A stretch of DNA of 64,000 nt from CAVRUH01 sp963822595 (GCA_963822595.1 CAWGIG010000001.1:434001-498000), one strand, 5' to 3'; counted from the first letter of the stretch, positions 1 through 8,654 are shown. Numbers and translations: made by a program. The notes: generated by a model from the letters alone, not told the origin.

Positions 1-1
1 T

Positions 2-1876
2 GATACGATTGCCGATCCTAAAAATGTTCTTAGCTTCCCTATTGGAGAGTCGATTCCTGTGGATCAAACAGGCATCGAAATTGTCTGTAAACTTTATTTC
101 GAAATGCTTACACGTTTTGAAAGACAGTTGCAAATCGCTTCTGATGGACATACGATGTTACACCGTGAAGAACTGGATGCTGTTCGAAAAGGTCTTCGGG
201 ACGAACTATGGGACAAGTATCAAAGCAATTTCCCCGCTCAAAGGGAGGTTTTTGACGATTACCTGCAGAATAAAGATACTCCTCAAACACAAGAATTTGT
301 TAAATATCTCGCCAACATGCGGGAATCACGGCTAGGTCGTGTATTGTCGGATCAAATTGCCTTCTGGAAATATGCTTTAAGCAAAGGATTGCCCACGGCG
401 CTTAGCGCTGCGGGACATGTGGGATATGAAAGATCCCGAAAAGAGAAGGATTTCGAAATCGTTCTTCCTTGCGAATATAATGGAACGCCAAAAGAGGGAA
501 CACGCTTCAAAAATGTGTGGGAAGGCGCTTTCAAGACTTGTCAATTTTACAGACAAAACTGGAATGACCCTGAGCAAACTAGACGACTTATTAACTTCGC
601 ATTAACAGCGGTAGACCCAAAAACGAACACGCCCGTTTATGATGAAACACTTAAACATTTATTTGGAAATATTGAAGATATTGATACATCCCAACCAGAT
701 AAATTGGCTTTGTATACTGAGCAGTTATTCAAAGGCAATAAAACTCATAGTCTGAAACTGATCCAGGGGTATTTGCGACATGTTGTCTTTCCTAATCAGC
801 TGAAGCAAGATCCTGTGCAACTTACAAGCACTCCACAAGATCTTCTTAACGTCCCAAAACGTTCAAACGGATTTAGTGGTACTCGTGCCTATCATCACAC
901 ATGGTCTTCACGAATTAAAAGCGAAGCGACTTCACATACAGATGCGATGAATATCGATCCCCTTACATCGATGGCCAATGCAAATGTGCTCATTATCCCT
1001 GATGATGCAGATCCAGTTACCTCTATGGCCAAAGAGGGTGTTGGGGGCTTTTCCGCTTCGATCGATGCCGGACCGATCTTTAAAGGTGTGGATAACTTTA
1101 ACCACGCTAAGCAGCTTCTTACGGAATTCAATCAAGCCGGAGGAAAGAAAAAAGCGATTGTCTTTTATCAAGCTTCTGCTGATGGTTCGAGTCGTCTATA
1201 CCTCTATAAATTAGGATTGGAAGCTCCTATACCTTTGCGTGACAGTCAAAAAGAAACTCTGCGTGAATCACTTGGGGAAGGGTTAACCTTTAGTGATCTT
1301 CTGACTACATTTGATCATGCCCATACTATAGGATCCGATATCTTTCAACCGGATGGATCTATTGCCTGGGTAACCATTGGAGATCAACTGACAAAAGATA
1401 AGCTCCTTCAGGCCGTAGCTAGGATGAGACGTTTAGCTGCAGGGAAACATTTTGTGAAGCCGGTGATGAAAGCCAAAATGGCAAATGAGATCGCAAAATA
1501 CTTAAACAAATCTCCTGAAGAATTAACAACAAAAGATCTTGTTGTATTTGCAGAACATGTCCAAACACAAAAAGAAATTCCTGTGAATTCAAATAGTATG
1601 AGGGAAAAACTCTTGTTTGAACTTAAGAAAGAAGTGCGCCATCAACGACTCCATGCGAAGAACCCTGAAGAGCGCAGCGCTATCTATGAAAAATATCGAT
1701 CTAATTTAGTGACAGTGCAACCAAAATCATTGTTTGCTCAATTTGGAGCGATCAATCGAACTGTCAGTACGGATGAACTGCTGCATAGGGAAGCTGAACA
1801 AATTGGCACTGAACTCCATGAATTGAAAGTGGATCGAAAAGAAGGAATTGCATGCATTTGTCGACAAAGCACTTAG
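2..1876 (+). CDS. C-terminal part of a giant DUF3638/DUF3645-type protein (5' end outside window)
   Basis: The frame is open back to the window edge, so the start lies upstream; a GTG at 59 is only an internal codon. From memory of the family, the patch around nt 1312-1440 (DHAHTIGSDI, then TIGDQLTKDKL and a Q-A-V-A-R-M-R-R-L stretch) matches the conserved end of large eukaryotic proteins carrying DUF3638/DUF3645, where it reads roughly DEAHTRGTDL then LTKDRLVQACMRMR. An upstream GFSGTR patch (about nt 870) also fits. Such giant proteins occur in fungi and in environmental chlamydiae; their biochemical role is not known to me. The last codons read CICRQST and look out of frame. Deleting one A from the AAAA run near nt 1837 joins this frame smoothly to the next ORF, so the two are probably one gene of at least 871 codons in the window. 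Confidence 0.7.
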   Translation, partial: DTIADPKNVLSFPIGESIPVDQTGIEIVCKLYFEMLTRFERQLQIASDGHTMLHREELDAVRKGLRDELWDKYQSNFPAQREVFDDYLQNKDTPQTQEFVKYLANMRESRLGRVLSDQIAFWKYALSKGLPTALSAAGHVGYERSRKEKDFEIVLPCEYNGTPKEGTRFKNVWEGAFKTCQFYRQNWNDPEQTRRLINFALTAVDPKTNTPVYDETLKHLFGNIEDIDTSQPDKLALYTEQLFKGNKTHSLKLIQGYLRHVVFPNQLKQDPVQLTSTPQDLLNVPKRSNGFSGTRAYHHTWSSRIKSEATSHTDAMNIDPLTSMANANVLIIPDDADPVTSMAKEGVGGFSASIDAGPIFKGVDNFNHAKQLLTEFNQAGGKKKAIVFYQASADGSSRLYLYKLGLEAPIPLRDSQKETLRESLGEGLTFSDLLTTFDHAHTIGSDIFQPDGSIAWVTIGDQLTKDKLLQAVARMRRLAAGKHFVKPVMKAKMANEIAKYLNKSPEELTTKDLVVFAEHVQTQKEIPVNSNSMREKLLFELKKEVRHQRLHAKNPEERSAIYEKYRSNLVTVQPKSLFAQFGAINRTVSTDELLHREAEQIGTELHELKVDRKEGIACICRQST

Positions 1877-1886
1877 AGAGGTGCCT

Positions 1887-2618
1887 ATGTCTAAAACGAT
1901 GACTGAGCCTTATGAACATGACGAGGCTGCTGTTGAAATTGAACAAGCCCAACAGCAAGAGGTGATGCAAGAGGTTAGACAGGCAGCAGAACTCGGAAGA
2001 AAAACCTCCAGAAAGGAACAAGCATGGCCGCAGAATCTCGATGCCCCTGGATTATTCGATGCCGTTCCGGTAGGAGTAACAAACGAAGCGGCCCCTGCAG
2101 TTCATAGTTTAGAGAGTTGCCATTCTGAACTCAAGGGGTTATTTCATCAGAATCTATTAATCAGCAGCAATGCACTCAAGTCTTTTGAAGATAATCCAAA
2201 TCCTTTTTTGACATTAGATCAAAAACCGTTGCATCATCTCCTGCTTGTTAAAGAAGTTGATGGAACGACGAAGTTGGTAATATTGTCTGTAGAGGAATCA
2301 AAAATGTTCGTTGACCTTCTCAAACAAAACCATGTGCGTCAGTTTATGTTGATCGAACCATCGGGAGAGACAGTGAAAAGTGGAGTAAATCCTGAATTTA
2401 GTTCTCCGGAGGTACTGATTCAGGCCCTATTTTTGCAAGGGGATGCCAAACGCCTTGCCAAAGAGCCCTATATCCAACATCTTAGCAAATGGATCGGTCA
2501 GTCTGACAGCCCAATGATCTATCGTAATCTTTTTGAAAGGATCGTCAGTTTCAGAAGTCAAGACCTCGAGACTTTCTTAAGTTCCAAGAAACTCCAAAGG
2601 GCTCTCATCGGCAAATAA
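1887..2618 (+). CDS. Probable C-terminal continuation of the DUF3638-type protein (separate ORF as sequenced)
   Basis: This ORF reads MSKTMTEPYEHDE and then a Glu/Gln-rich stretch (EIEQAQQQEVMQEV). A similar acidic/Gln segment follows the DUF3638 block in the fungal proteins as I remember them, supporting the idea that it is the tail of the preceding gene. Independent translation is possible: AGAGG at 1877-1881 sits 5 nt before the ATG at 1887. However, the frame is open further upstream (from about nt 1825), and a one-base deletion in the preceding AAAA run gives the continuous reading VDRKKELHAFVDKALREVP. The rest is soluble, with no membrane segment or recognised domain. Read either as the 3' part of a frameshifted giant gene or as a coupled downstream gene; I favour the former. 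Confidence 0.6.
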   Translation: MSKTMTEPYEHDEAAVEIEQAQQQEVMQEVRQAAELGRKTSRKEQAWPQNLDAPGLFDAVPVGVTNEAAPAVHSLESCHSELKGLFHQNLLISSNALKSFEDNPNPFLTLDQKPLHHLLLVKEVDGTTKLVILSVEESKMFVDLLKQNHVRQFMLIEPSGETVKSGVNPEFSSPEVLIQALFLQGDAKRLAKEPYIQHLSKWIGQSDSPMIYRNLFERIVSFRSQDLETFLSSKKLQRALIGK

Positions 2619-2686
2619 AAAAATAGTTTATCTATTTCATGAGGGCTGAAAGCCTGGTATTTTGGATTGACCACTCCCCGCCTCCT

Positions 2687-2853
2687 AAATAACTAATAGA
2701 CGTTAGGCAACCAATTTTCAACGCAGAGACGGGGAGGTCCGCAGAGACGCTGAGGAAGAAAAAGAGAAAAACAATCATTTTCTTTCTCCCCGACTCCGCG
2801 GACCTCCCCGTCTCTGCGTTGAAAATTGATTGCCTAACGTCTATTAGTTATTT
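2687..2853. repeat. Long intergenic palindrome, family P2
   Basis: Arms of about 67 bp pair almost perfectly around a spacer near 2765. The outer part reads AATAACTAATAGACGTTAGG and its complement. The inner part is built of a reiterated unit like CGCAGAGACG/GGGGAGG. It fills most of the 294-bp gap before rnz. A decayed relative carrying the same GCGTTGAAAATTG-TTGCCTAA segment lies at 46211-46326. Confidence 0.85.
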
Positions 2854-2898
2854 CCCGGTAAAGCTATATCTGTTCTGGTCTTTATTGTCACAATTGCA

Positions 2899-2904
2899 TA
2901 TAAT
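2899..2904 (+). promoter_or_regulatory. Candidate -10 box of rnz, very close to the start codon
   Basis: A perfect TATAAT ends 8 nt before the rnz ATG at 2913, and no Shine-Dalgarno lies between. Transcription would begin at or just before the ATG, implying a leaderless or near-leaderless mRNA. No good -35 is visible (TTGTCA is only 8 nt upstream). Confidence 0.35.
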
Positions 2905-2912
2905 CTTTAGCT

Positions 2913-3818
2913 ATGAGCGTAAGAGATATCATAATTTTAGGATGTTCGAGCCAGCACCCGACTCGATACAGAAACCATGGGGCCTATCTGGTCCGTTGGA
3001 ATGACGAAGGCTTCCTCTTTGATCCAGGCGAAGGAACGCAACGACAATTTATTTTTGCCAATGTCGCCCCAACAGTCATCACCCGAATTCTTATCTCCCA
3101 CTTTCACGGCGACCATTGCCTCGGCCTCCCCTCCATTTTAATGCGCCTAAACCTCGATAAAGTTACCCACCCCATCCATTGCTACTACCCCGCAAGCGGA
3201 AAAAAATACTTCGACCGCCTGCGCTATGGAACCATCTATCACGAACTCATCAACGTCGTTGAACATCCTGTGACTCAGGCAGGAGTCGTTCATGATGACG
3301 GACGCTTTAAAATCGAAGCTACCTACCTCGAACACAGTGTGGAAAACCTAGCCTGGAGAGTCACCGAAGCCGACACACGTAAATTCGAAGAAACCAAACT
3401 CAACGAACACGGCATTCGCGGTCCCCTGGTCCGCGAATTGATCCAAAATGGAAAAATCACTGTCAACGGACAAGACATCTTGGTCGATGATGTTAGCTGG
3501 ATTCGCAAAGGCGATAGCATCGCCGTCGTTATCGACACTCGTTATTGCCAAAACGCCATCAATATCGCTAAAGGCGCCAAAATCATGATTTGCGAGAGCA
3601 CCTACCTCGAAGAACATGCTGCCCTAGCAAAAAATCATTTTCATCTTACAGCAAAACAAGCGGCTACTATTGCAAAAAATGCCGGTGTCGAAGAATTAAT
3701 TCTCACCCATTTTTCAGCTCGCTATCTTAATGGCAAAGAATTCCTCAAAGAAGCTCGCTCCGTATTCCCCAACACCCATGTGGCTGAAGATTTAAGAACC
3801 TTCCCTTTCAAAAAATAG
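2913..3818 (+). CDS. rnz: Ribonuclease Z (MBL-fold tRNA 3' endonuclease)
   Basis: The 301-aa metallo-beta-lactamase-fold protein has the signature HFHGDH at residues 63-68. It also has an early FDPGEGTQRQ segment, typical of RNase Z, and a late ILTHFSARY block supplying the C-terminal His. The length matches the short bacterial form (about 300 aa). RNase Z removes 3' trailers from tRNA precursors so that CCA can be added. xerC follows about 130 bp downstream in the same direction, as rnz and xerC are neighbours in Chlamydia. The start is the ATG at 2913, which lacks a Shine-Dalgarno; a TATAAT box is immediately upstream. Confidence 0.93.
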   Translation: MSVRDIIILGCSSQHPTRYRNHGAYLVRWNDEGFLFDPGEGTQRQFIFANVAPTVITRILISHFHGDHCLGLPSILMRLNLDKVTHPIHCYYPASGKKYFDRLRYGTIYHELINVVEHPVTQAGVVHDDGRFKIEATYLEHSVENLAWRVTEADTRKFEETKLNEHGIRGPLVRELIQNGKITVNGQDILVDDVSWIRKGDSIAVVIDTRYCQNAINIAKGAKIMICESTYLEEHAALAKNHFHLTAKQAATIAKNAGVEELILTHFSARYLNGKEFLKEARSVFPNTHVAEDLRTFPFKK

Positions 3819-3892
3819 CCACGAAGTTCACGAAGAAAACGAAGGACACGCGAAGATTTAAGAATACATCTTTTTCTTCGTGCACTTCGTGG
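3818..3892. repeat. Intergenic palindrome, family P8
   Basis: CCACGAAGTTCACGAAGAAAA (3819-3839) pairs with TTTTTCTTCGTGCACTTCGTGG (3871-3892), starting just after the rnz stop. It could act as a hairpin terminator for rnz. A single related arm lies at 41171-41208. Confidence 0.7.
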
Positions 3893-3949
3893 ACATGTAC
3901 AAAAATAGATTTTTCGACTATATAAGAAGTAAAAAGAGATGAAAAAACC

Positions 3950-4864
3950 TTGTTTACAAACGCCTGCAATCAATTTTTTAATCACCTGAAAAACGTGAAA
4001 AACGCTTCGGAGCATACTCTGCGAAACTATGCTATCGATCTACATACCCTCCAAGAATATCTTGAACGCGAAAATAATGGAGAAATTGCCCTTGATAAAA
4101 TCGATCGCAAAGACATCCGAGGCTTCCTCGCCTACCTCAGCTCCAAACATAGCAGCAAACGTACAATCGTTAGAAGGCTGTCCTCCACCCGAACTTTCTT
4201 TAAATTTCTTTTCTCCGAGAAAGTCATCCCTCATAATCCTACAGAAGAATTGGAGACTCCGAAAATCGAAAAGAAAATCCCTTATTCCCTGAATTATGAC
4301 CAAGTCGAACAACTTTTCAACATGCCCGATATCTCTACCTACATCGGACTCCGAGACCGGGTGATCATGGAACTATTTTATAGCTCAGGAATACGTGTCA
4401 GCGAACTTGTCTCTTTAAATCGTACCGATTTAGATAAAAGCAATCTTCTTTTGAGAGTTCGCGGGAAAGGAAAGAAAGAACGGATTGTCCCGATCACAAA
4501 AAATGCGGCCGACTGGATCACCAAATATTTAGAACATCCGGAACGCTATCTTGAAATCGATGGACATGAGGCTGAGGTGGATCCCCAGGCTATTTTTTTA
4601 AATCGATTAGGGACACGGCTGACAACACGATCTGTAGACAGAAAGTTTGACAAGTACCTGACGGCCAGCGGCCTTGCAGGGAAAGTGACCCCCCACACGA
4701 TTCGGCACACGATTGCGACTCATTGGCTCGAAAGGGGCATGGATCTTAAAACCATCCAAACCATATTGGGACATACTTCCCTGGCAACTACAACGATATA
4801 CACGCAAGTCAACCCAACCCTCAAGAAAAAGGTCTTCGACGCCGCTCACCCTAGAGCGAAATAG
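3950..4864 (+). CDS. xerC: Tyrosine recombinase XerC
   Basis: The 304-aa protein has an N-terminal SAM-like core-binding domain (NASEHTLRNYAIDL) and a C-terminal catalytic domain. All catalytic residues are present: R149 (SSGIRVSEL), K173 (RGKGKKERIV), H249/R252 (PHTIRHTIATHW), H275 (LGHTSLATT) and nucleophile Y284 (IYTQV). XerC with XerD resolves chromosome dimers at dif. Position after rnz agrees with the chlamydial chromosomal gene, so this is not a mobile-element integrase. The best start is TTG at 3950, since an upstream in-frame stop precedes it; an ATG at 3939 is in another frame and soon terminates. Confidence 0.93.
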   Translation: MFTNACNQFFNHLKNVKNASEHTLRNYAIDLHTLQEYLERENNGEIALDKIDRKDIRGFLAYLSSKHSSKRTIVRRLSSTRTFFKFLFSEKVIPHNPTEELETPKIEKKIPYSLNYDQVEQLFNMPDISTYIGLRDRVIMELFYSSGIRVSELVSLNRTDLDKSNLLLRVRGKGKKERIVPITKNAADWITKYLEHPERYLEIDGHEAEVDPQAIFLNRLGTRLTTRSVDRKFDKYLTASGLAGKVTPHTIRHTIATHWLERGMDLKTIQTILGHTSLATTTIYTQVNPTLKKKVFDAAHPRAK

Positions 4865-4870
4865 CTTCTT

Positions 4871-4939
4871 ACCACTGAGATCACAGAGATCAAAAATCCG
4901 AACTCTGTGGGTTCTTTTGGGCTCTGTGATCTCAGTGGT
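4871..4939. repeat. Intergenic palindrome, family P9
   Basis: ACCACTGAGATCACAGAG (4871-4888) is perfectly complementary to 4922-4939. It lies between the convergent 3' ends of xerC and msrA, so may serve as a bidirectional terminator although U-tracts are poor. Confidence 0.75.
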
Positions 4940-4947
4940 GAATTGAA

Positions 4948-5520
4948 TTATGAAGAAGAACCCCACAACTCTTGGAGGCGGCTGTCTCGACCGCAATTGT
5001 AGCGGTAAAACTTATAACGTATCGGGTTCTTTTTGTAGTACTCCTGATGATACTCCTCCGCCGGATAAAATTTCGTCGCCGGTAAAATATCTACCAAAAT
5101 CGGTTGCACCTTATTAGCCGCTATGATCGCTTCCTTAGACTTCTCTGCTAGCTCCTTCTGTTTTGCGTTGTGATAAAAAATCACCGGACGATACTGCTTC
5201 CCAGTATCACAAAATTGTCCGTCATTCCGCGTAGGATCCGAATTGTGCCAAAAGGCATCTAAAAGCTCCTGATAACTCACAACACTGGGATCAAAATTAA
5301 CAAGCACAGACTCAACATGACCCGTTGTCCCCGAAGATACTTCCTCATAGGTCGGATTGACCTTTTCTCCGCCTGTATAACCCGCAGTAGTCGATATCAC
5401 CCCCTTAATTTGATCAAAATCGTGCTGCGTGCACCAAAAACACCCCGTAGCAAAGGTAGCTTCCTCAGCTTGCGCCGTAATAAAATAACAAGTTAACAAA
5501 ATCAAAATGGCTTTGAACAT
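4948..5520 (-). CDS. msrA: Peptide methionine sulfoxide reductase MsrA, exported
   Basis: The 190-aa protein begins with a hydrophobic signal peptide (residues 1-18, ending AQA), so it should act outside the cytoplasm. The catalytic motif is GCFWC with C27 as nucleophile. Further family blocks are GYTGG, GHVES and FWHNSDPT. It reduces the S-epimer of methionine sulfoxide. Where most MsrAs carry the catalytic Glu five residues after the Cys, this one has Gln (Q32, in CTQHDF). An AGAGGTG Shine-Dalgarno precedes the start. It is divergent from msrB with 85 bp between starts, and both are exported, suggesting a paired periplasmic repair system. Confidence 0.93.
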   Translation of the reverse strand: MFKAILILLTCYFITAQAEEATFATGCFWCTQHDFDQIKGVISTTAGYTGGEKVNPTYEEVSSGTTGHVESVLVNFDPSVVSYQELLDAFWHNSDPTRNDGQFCDTGKQYRPVIFYHNAKQKELAEKSKEAIIAANKVQPILVDILPATKFYPAEEYHQEYYKKNPIRYKFYRYNCGRDSRLQELWGSSS

Positions 5521-5605
5521 AAATCACCTCTCTTATAAGGTTATTCTTGACTTTTGCGATTATAAAAACAAAGATAAAATTATAAAAAACCAAATAGAGG
5601 AAAAG

Positions 5606-6097
5606 ATGAAATTTTTTATCCTGTTCATTTTCAGTATGTTAACATTATTTCAGGTTGCAGCTATGAATACCGAAGCCGAATGTTTGCCCGAATATCAATT
5701 CGATGGCAAAAAAATAACCCTCACCGAAAAAGAATGGAAAGAAAAATTAACTCCCGAACAGTTTTACATCCTGCGGGAACATGGCACTGAAAAACCCTTT
5801 GAAAATCTCTATGACACCAACAAAGCAAAAGGAATCTATGTCTGTGCAGGTTGCGCCCTTCCCCTATACAGCTCTCAGGCAAAATATGATTCCGGAACGG
5901 GCTGGCCAAGCTTCAAGTACCCCCTTTGCAAAAATAATGTCACACTCACCGAAGAAGGCTTTTGGTTCTTAAAAAAAACAGAGGTTTCCTGCAGTCGTTG
6001 CAGAGGACACCTCGGCCATGTTTTTGAAGATGGTCCCGAACCTTTAAAACAAAGATACTGCATGAACTCAGCGGCCTTAAAATTTATTCCAAAATGA
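5606..6097 (+). CDS. msrB: Peptide methionine sulfoxide reductase MsrB, exported
   Basis: The 163-aa protein starts at the ATG at 5606, chosen because AGAGG (5596-5600) lies 5 nt upstream and a signal peptide begins exactly there (residues 1-19). The structural zinc site is C80/C83 and C129/C132. The catalytic Cys is C152 in RYCMNSAAL. The SGTGWPSF and GHLGHVF blocks complete the family signature. It reduces the R-epimer of methionine sulfoxide, complementing the divergent MsrA. A membrane-protein gene starts 11 nt after its stop and is probably co-transcribed. Confidence 0.95.
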   Translation: MKFFILFIFSMLTLFQVAAMNTEAECLPEYQFDGKKITLTEKEWKEKLTPEQFYILREHGTEKPFENLYDTNKAKGIYVCAGCALPLYSSQAKYDSGTGWPSFKYPLCKNNVTLTEEGFWFLKKTEVSCSRCRGHLGHVFEDGPEPLKQRYCMNSAALKFIPK

Positions 6098-6107
6098 AGA
6101 TTTATCG

Positions 6108-6818
6108 GTGAAGAATAAATTTATAAAATATCTACCCATTTTCCTCATTCTCATCGGAATGGGGATTATCTATTTTTCAGGAGCTGCCAACTCTATTTCT
6201 TTTGAGTCCCTTCGCACCTATCACGAGACTTTAAAAACTTTCGTTGAACTGCATCCGATTGGTGTGCCGATTATTTTTTGTCTCGTTTATATCACTTCGA
6301 CTGCTTTGTCCATTCCCGGAGCTGTATTTTTGACTCTCTTGGGAGGTTATTTATTCCCCCAGCCCTTTAGCACAATTTATGTCGTCATTTCAGCAACTTG
6401 TGGGGCAACCCTTATCTTTTTGGCCGCCCGTACGGCACTCAAGGAGTTATTAAAGAAAAAATCAGGACCTTTTCTAAAAAAAATGGAAAAAGGATTCCAA
6501 GAAAACGCTGTCAGTTACATGCTTTTTCTACGATTTGTCCCGTTATTTCCCTTTTGGCTCGTCAATATAGCCCCCGCATTTTTTGGGGTATCTCTCGCCA
6601 CCTTCTTTTGGACCACTCTGATAGGTGTTGTTCCGGGAACCCTGGTTTTTACCCTTGCCGGGGGTGGATTGGAGCATCTTTTTGAATCAAATGAGCCATT
6701 TTCCCTCAATTCAGTATTTAATACTGAGATCAAATTTGCCCTTCTTCTCCTAGGCATCACCGCCTTGATCCCTATATTTTTGAAAAAACTAGGCTTCAAA
6801 ACATTTTTCTTTAAATAA
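6108..6818 (+). CDS. TVP38/TMEM64-type (VTT domain) membrane protein
   Basis: The 236-aa polytopic membrane protein has hydrophobic segments near residues 8-27, 52-75, 85-108, 143-165, 170-192 and 210-230. The pattern SIPGAVFLTLLGGYLFP, then a Gly/Ala-rich helix, then FLRFVPLFPFWLVN is the VTT (SNARE-associated/DedA-like) signature. Family members are thought to move or flip lipids or maintain membrane homeostasis; the substrate here is unknown. It starts with GTG at 6108, 11 nt after the msrB stop, with no clear Shine-Dalgarno, so translation is probably coupled to msrB. Confidence 0.85.
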   Translation: MKNKFIKYLPIFLILIGMGIIYFSGAANSISFESLRTYHETLKTFVELHPIGVPIIFCLVYITSTALSIPGAVFLTLLGGYLFPQPFSTIYVVISATCGATLIFLAARTALKELLKKKSGPFLKKMEKGFQENAVSYMLFLRFVPLFPFWLVNIAPAFFGVSLATFFWTTLIGVVPGTLVFTLAGGGLEHLFESNEPFSLNSVFNTEIKFALLLLGITALIPIFLKKLGFKTFFFK

Positions 6819-6919
6819 TCTTAATACAATCTTGGTATCATACATATTTAAATAAGCGTTGAAAGATTTTATAAAGAATAGTGTTAATTACAATTTTAAT
6901 TTGATTAGGGTGATTAAAA

Positions 6920-7576
6920 ATGAATAGAATAAATGATTTTCAAATAGATCCGGCTTTATTGGCCTACACCGGAAAGTCTCCCCTGCAGGTCTATGTAAAA
7001 AGAAAAAAACCAAATCCGGATAATGGCAGAACAACCTACTCGATCAAACCTATCCGTGCTGAAACACGACTATTCCGCTGGCTGCAGGAAAATTCTACCT
7101 TTTTCAATTCGATCATCACTTTTTTTCTATCCATTGGAATAAAGAAAAATGATCGGTGCACAATTCTTCAGGATTATAAAATCAATCCGAAGAATTCCAT
7201 CGCCGAAAATTTTAATGAGCTTATCGCTAAAATTACTAAATCAAACCCTCATGTCAGAGTCAAAAAGATTTTAAATGGAGCGATCCGTGGAGTCGTCTCA
7301 AATTCCGAAATTTCAGAATCACGAAAATTGGAAATTATAATGGGAACACTTTCTACCAAGCATCAAGGTACAATTCTTCAAAAACTTAAAAAATATCCAA
7401 CGATAGAATTTGGAGTTCTCAATCAAATTGTTAATAAAACGCCGTCTACAGACCCTTTATATAAAATGGCCTACGCAAAGCTTCAAGAAACCATTAAATT
7501 TGAATTAGTATATGGAAGTTGTCACGTTAAAATTTACTTGCCTATGGTTAAAAGAGCAACCAGAGATGGTTCTTGA
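6920..7576 (+). CDS. N-terminal part of HECT-type ubiquitin ligase (split ORF)
   Basis: This 218-aa ORF is basic and helical with no recognised domain before the HECT region. An AGGGTG Shine-Dalgarno lies about 8 nt before the ATG. It overlaps the following HECT ORF by 65 bp in the +1 frame. Removing one A from the AAAA run at about 7530-7534 gives the continuous reading HVKFTCLWLKEQPEMVLDRF. The joined gene (6920-8654) is then exactly 578 codons including stop. I therefore read this as the N-terminal region of a single HECT protein, presumably for substrate or membrane targeting. Alternatively it is a separate upstream partner gene. Confidence 0.6.
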   Translation: MNRINDFQIDPALLAYTGKSPLQVYVKRKKPNPDNGRTTYSIKPIRAETRLFRWLQENSTFFNSIITFFLSIGIKKNDRCTILQDYKINPKNSIAENFNELIAKITKSNPHVRVKKILNGAIRGVVSNSEISESRKLEIIMGTLSTKHQGTILQKLKKYPTIEFGVLNQIVNKTPSTDPLYKMAYAKLQETIKFELVYGSCHVKIYLPMVKRATRDGS

Positions 7577-8654
7577 CCGTTTTACAGACCTTTATTACAA
7601 CTCCAATTTTAATGAGATTAAAATTATTGCATTAGATAGCGAATTCAATGAATTAGAAGCATTAGATCACGGAGGACCTAGTCGCCAATTTATGACCGAT
7701 CTTTTTGAAGGTCTGAAGGAAAAATCGCGAAAGTTCAAGAGAACTAAAACTGGGTTCCTTATGCCTCACGGTGATTCACCGATGACAAAGAGAGAAGAAA
7801 ATCTCTATGAAAATATTGGAAAACTCATGGGGCTGTGCCTAACATCGGGCGGTAAGTTATTAACAGGCCAAATCTTTGATCCTGCTTTGTTTAAGGTGAT
7901 GGAGGCTACCACATCTAATCATCTCCTAAGAGCGCTTGAGGATTTACCTAAGGAATATGTAATATTTTTACTTAGGGTAATGAAAGAAATGGAAATGAAA
8001 TCAACTTTTGAATTTTATGACGTAACGAAATGGAATTGTTCCGATGAAAGATTAAAACGAATGTTTGAGTTTGTCTCTCTTATGGGATATGAAATTCCAA
8101 GCTTACAAGGAAAACCGAGTGTTAATGAACTTAGAGCTAATTTTGATTTAATTCAGAATATAGTTAAAGACTTTCTTTACGATATTGCATCAACAGATTC
8201 TACGCTTCCTCGCATCTTCAAAATTTGTCAGGGTATTGCTCAACATTGTACTTCTTCTGCTTCTCAACCTTGGGGTAAGGATCCCACAGAAATTTCCAAC
8301 AATATCCAAGGACAATTCTCTAAAGACATTGTAAAGGATGTACTTGCCTGTAGACCAACCTCTGAAGGCTATGAGTTTAATTCTAAAACTCGAGATTATT
8401 TTTTTAAATGGATAAGCGAGAGTTCTACAGAAAAAGTGCAAAAATTCTTAAAAGTTGCCACAGGATCTAATACAATTTCGAAAACTGTTGGCATTAATCT
8501 CAACGTAGGGAATATGCCTATTGATAATCTTCCCATCTATCACACTTGCCAGCAGCAAATTGATATTCCTGAATACGGTGAATATGAAACTTTTAAGCAA
8601 AAGCTTGAACAGAGTTTTGGATGTTTGGACGATGGCGCTTTCCAAGAAAAGTAA
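7512..8654 (+). CDS. HECT-domain E3 ubiquitin ligase
   Basis: This 380-aa ORF is essentially a complete HECT domain recognisable at sequence level. The N-lobe has LDHGGPSRQFMTDLFEGL, equivalent to the eukaryotic D-x-GG-x-x-R-E-F-F segment. The NIGKLMGLCLTSGG block follows. The C-lobe ends with LPIYHTCQQQIDIPEYGEYETF, matching the eukaryotic TCFNxLxLPxYxS signature; C346 (nt 8547-8549) is the predicted ubiquitin-thioester cysteine. HECT enzymes take ubiquitin from a host E2 and transfer it to a substrate, so this should act inside the host after secretion, probably by type III. The bacterial HECT-like effectors SopA and NleL are structurally similar but barely recognisable by sequence, whereas this one reads like a eukaryotic HECT. 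No Shine-Dalgarno precedes the ATG; see the upstream ORF for the frameshift. Confidence 0.85.
   Translation: MEVVTLKFTCLWLKEQPEMVLDRFTDLYYNSNFNEIKIIALDSEFNELEALDHGGPSRQFMTDLFEGLKEKSRKFKRTKTGFLMPHGDSPMTKREENLYENIGKLMGLCLTSGGKLLTGQIFDPALFKVMEATTSNHLLRALEDLPKEYVIFLLRVMKEMEMKSTFEFYDVTKWNCSDERLKRMFEFVSLMGYEIPSLQGKPSVNELRANFDLIQNIVKDFLYDIASTDSTLPRIFKICQGIAQHCTSSASQPWGKDPTEISNNIQGQFSKDIVKDVLACRPTSEGYEFNSKTRDYFFKWISESSTEKVQKFLKVATGSNTISKTVGINLNVGNMPIDNLPIYHTCQQQIDIPEYGEYETFKQKLEQSFGCLDDGAFQEK

Noticed and set aside
3950..4864. XerC as a mobile-element integrase
   Set aside because: Sequence and position after rnz match the chromosomal XerC of chlamydiae; there are no attachment repeats or phage genes nearby.
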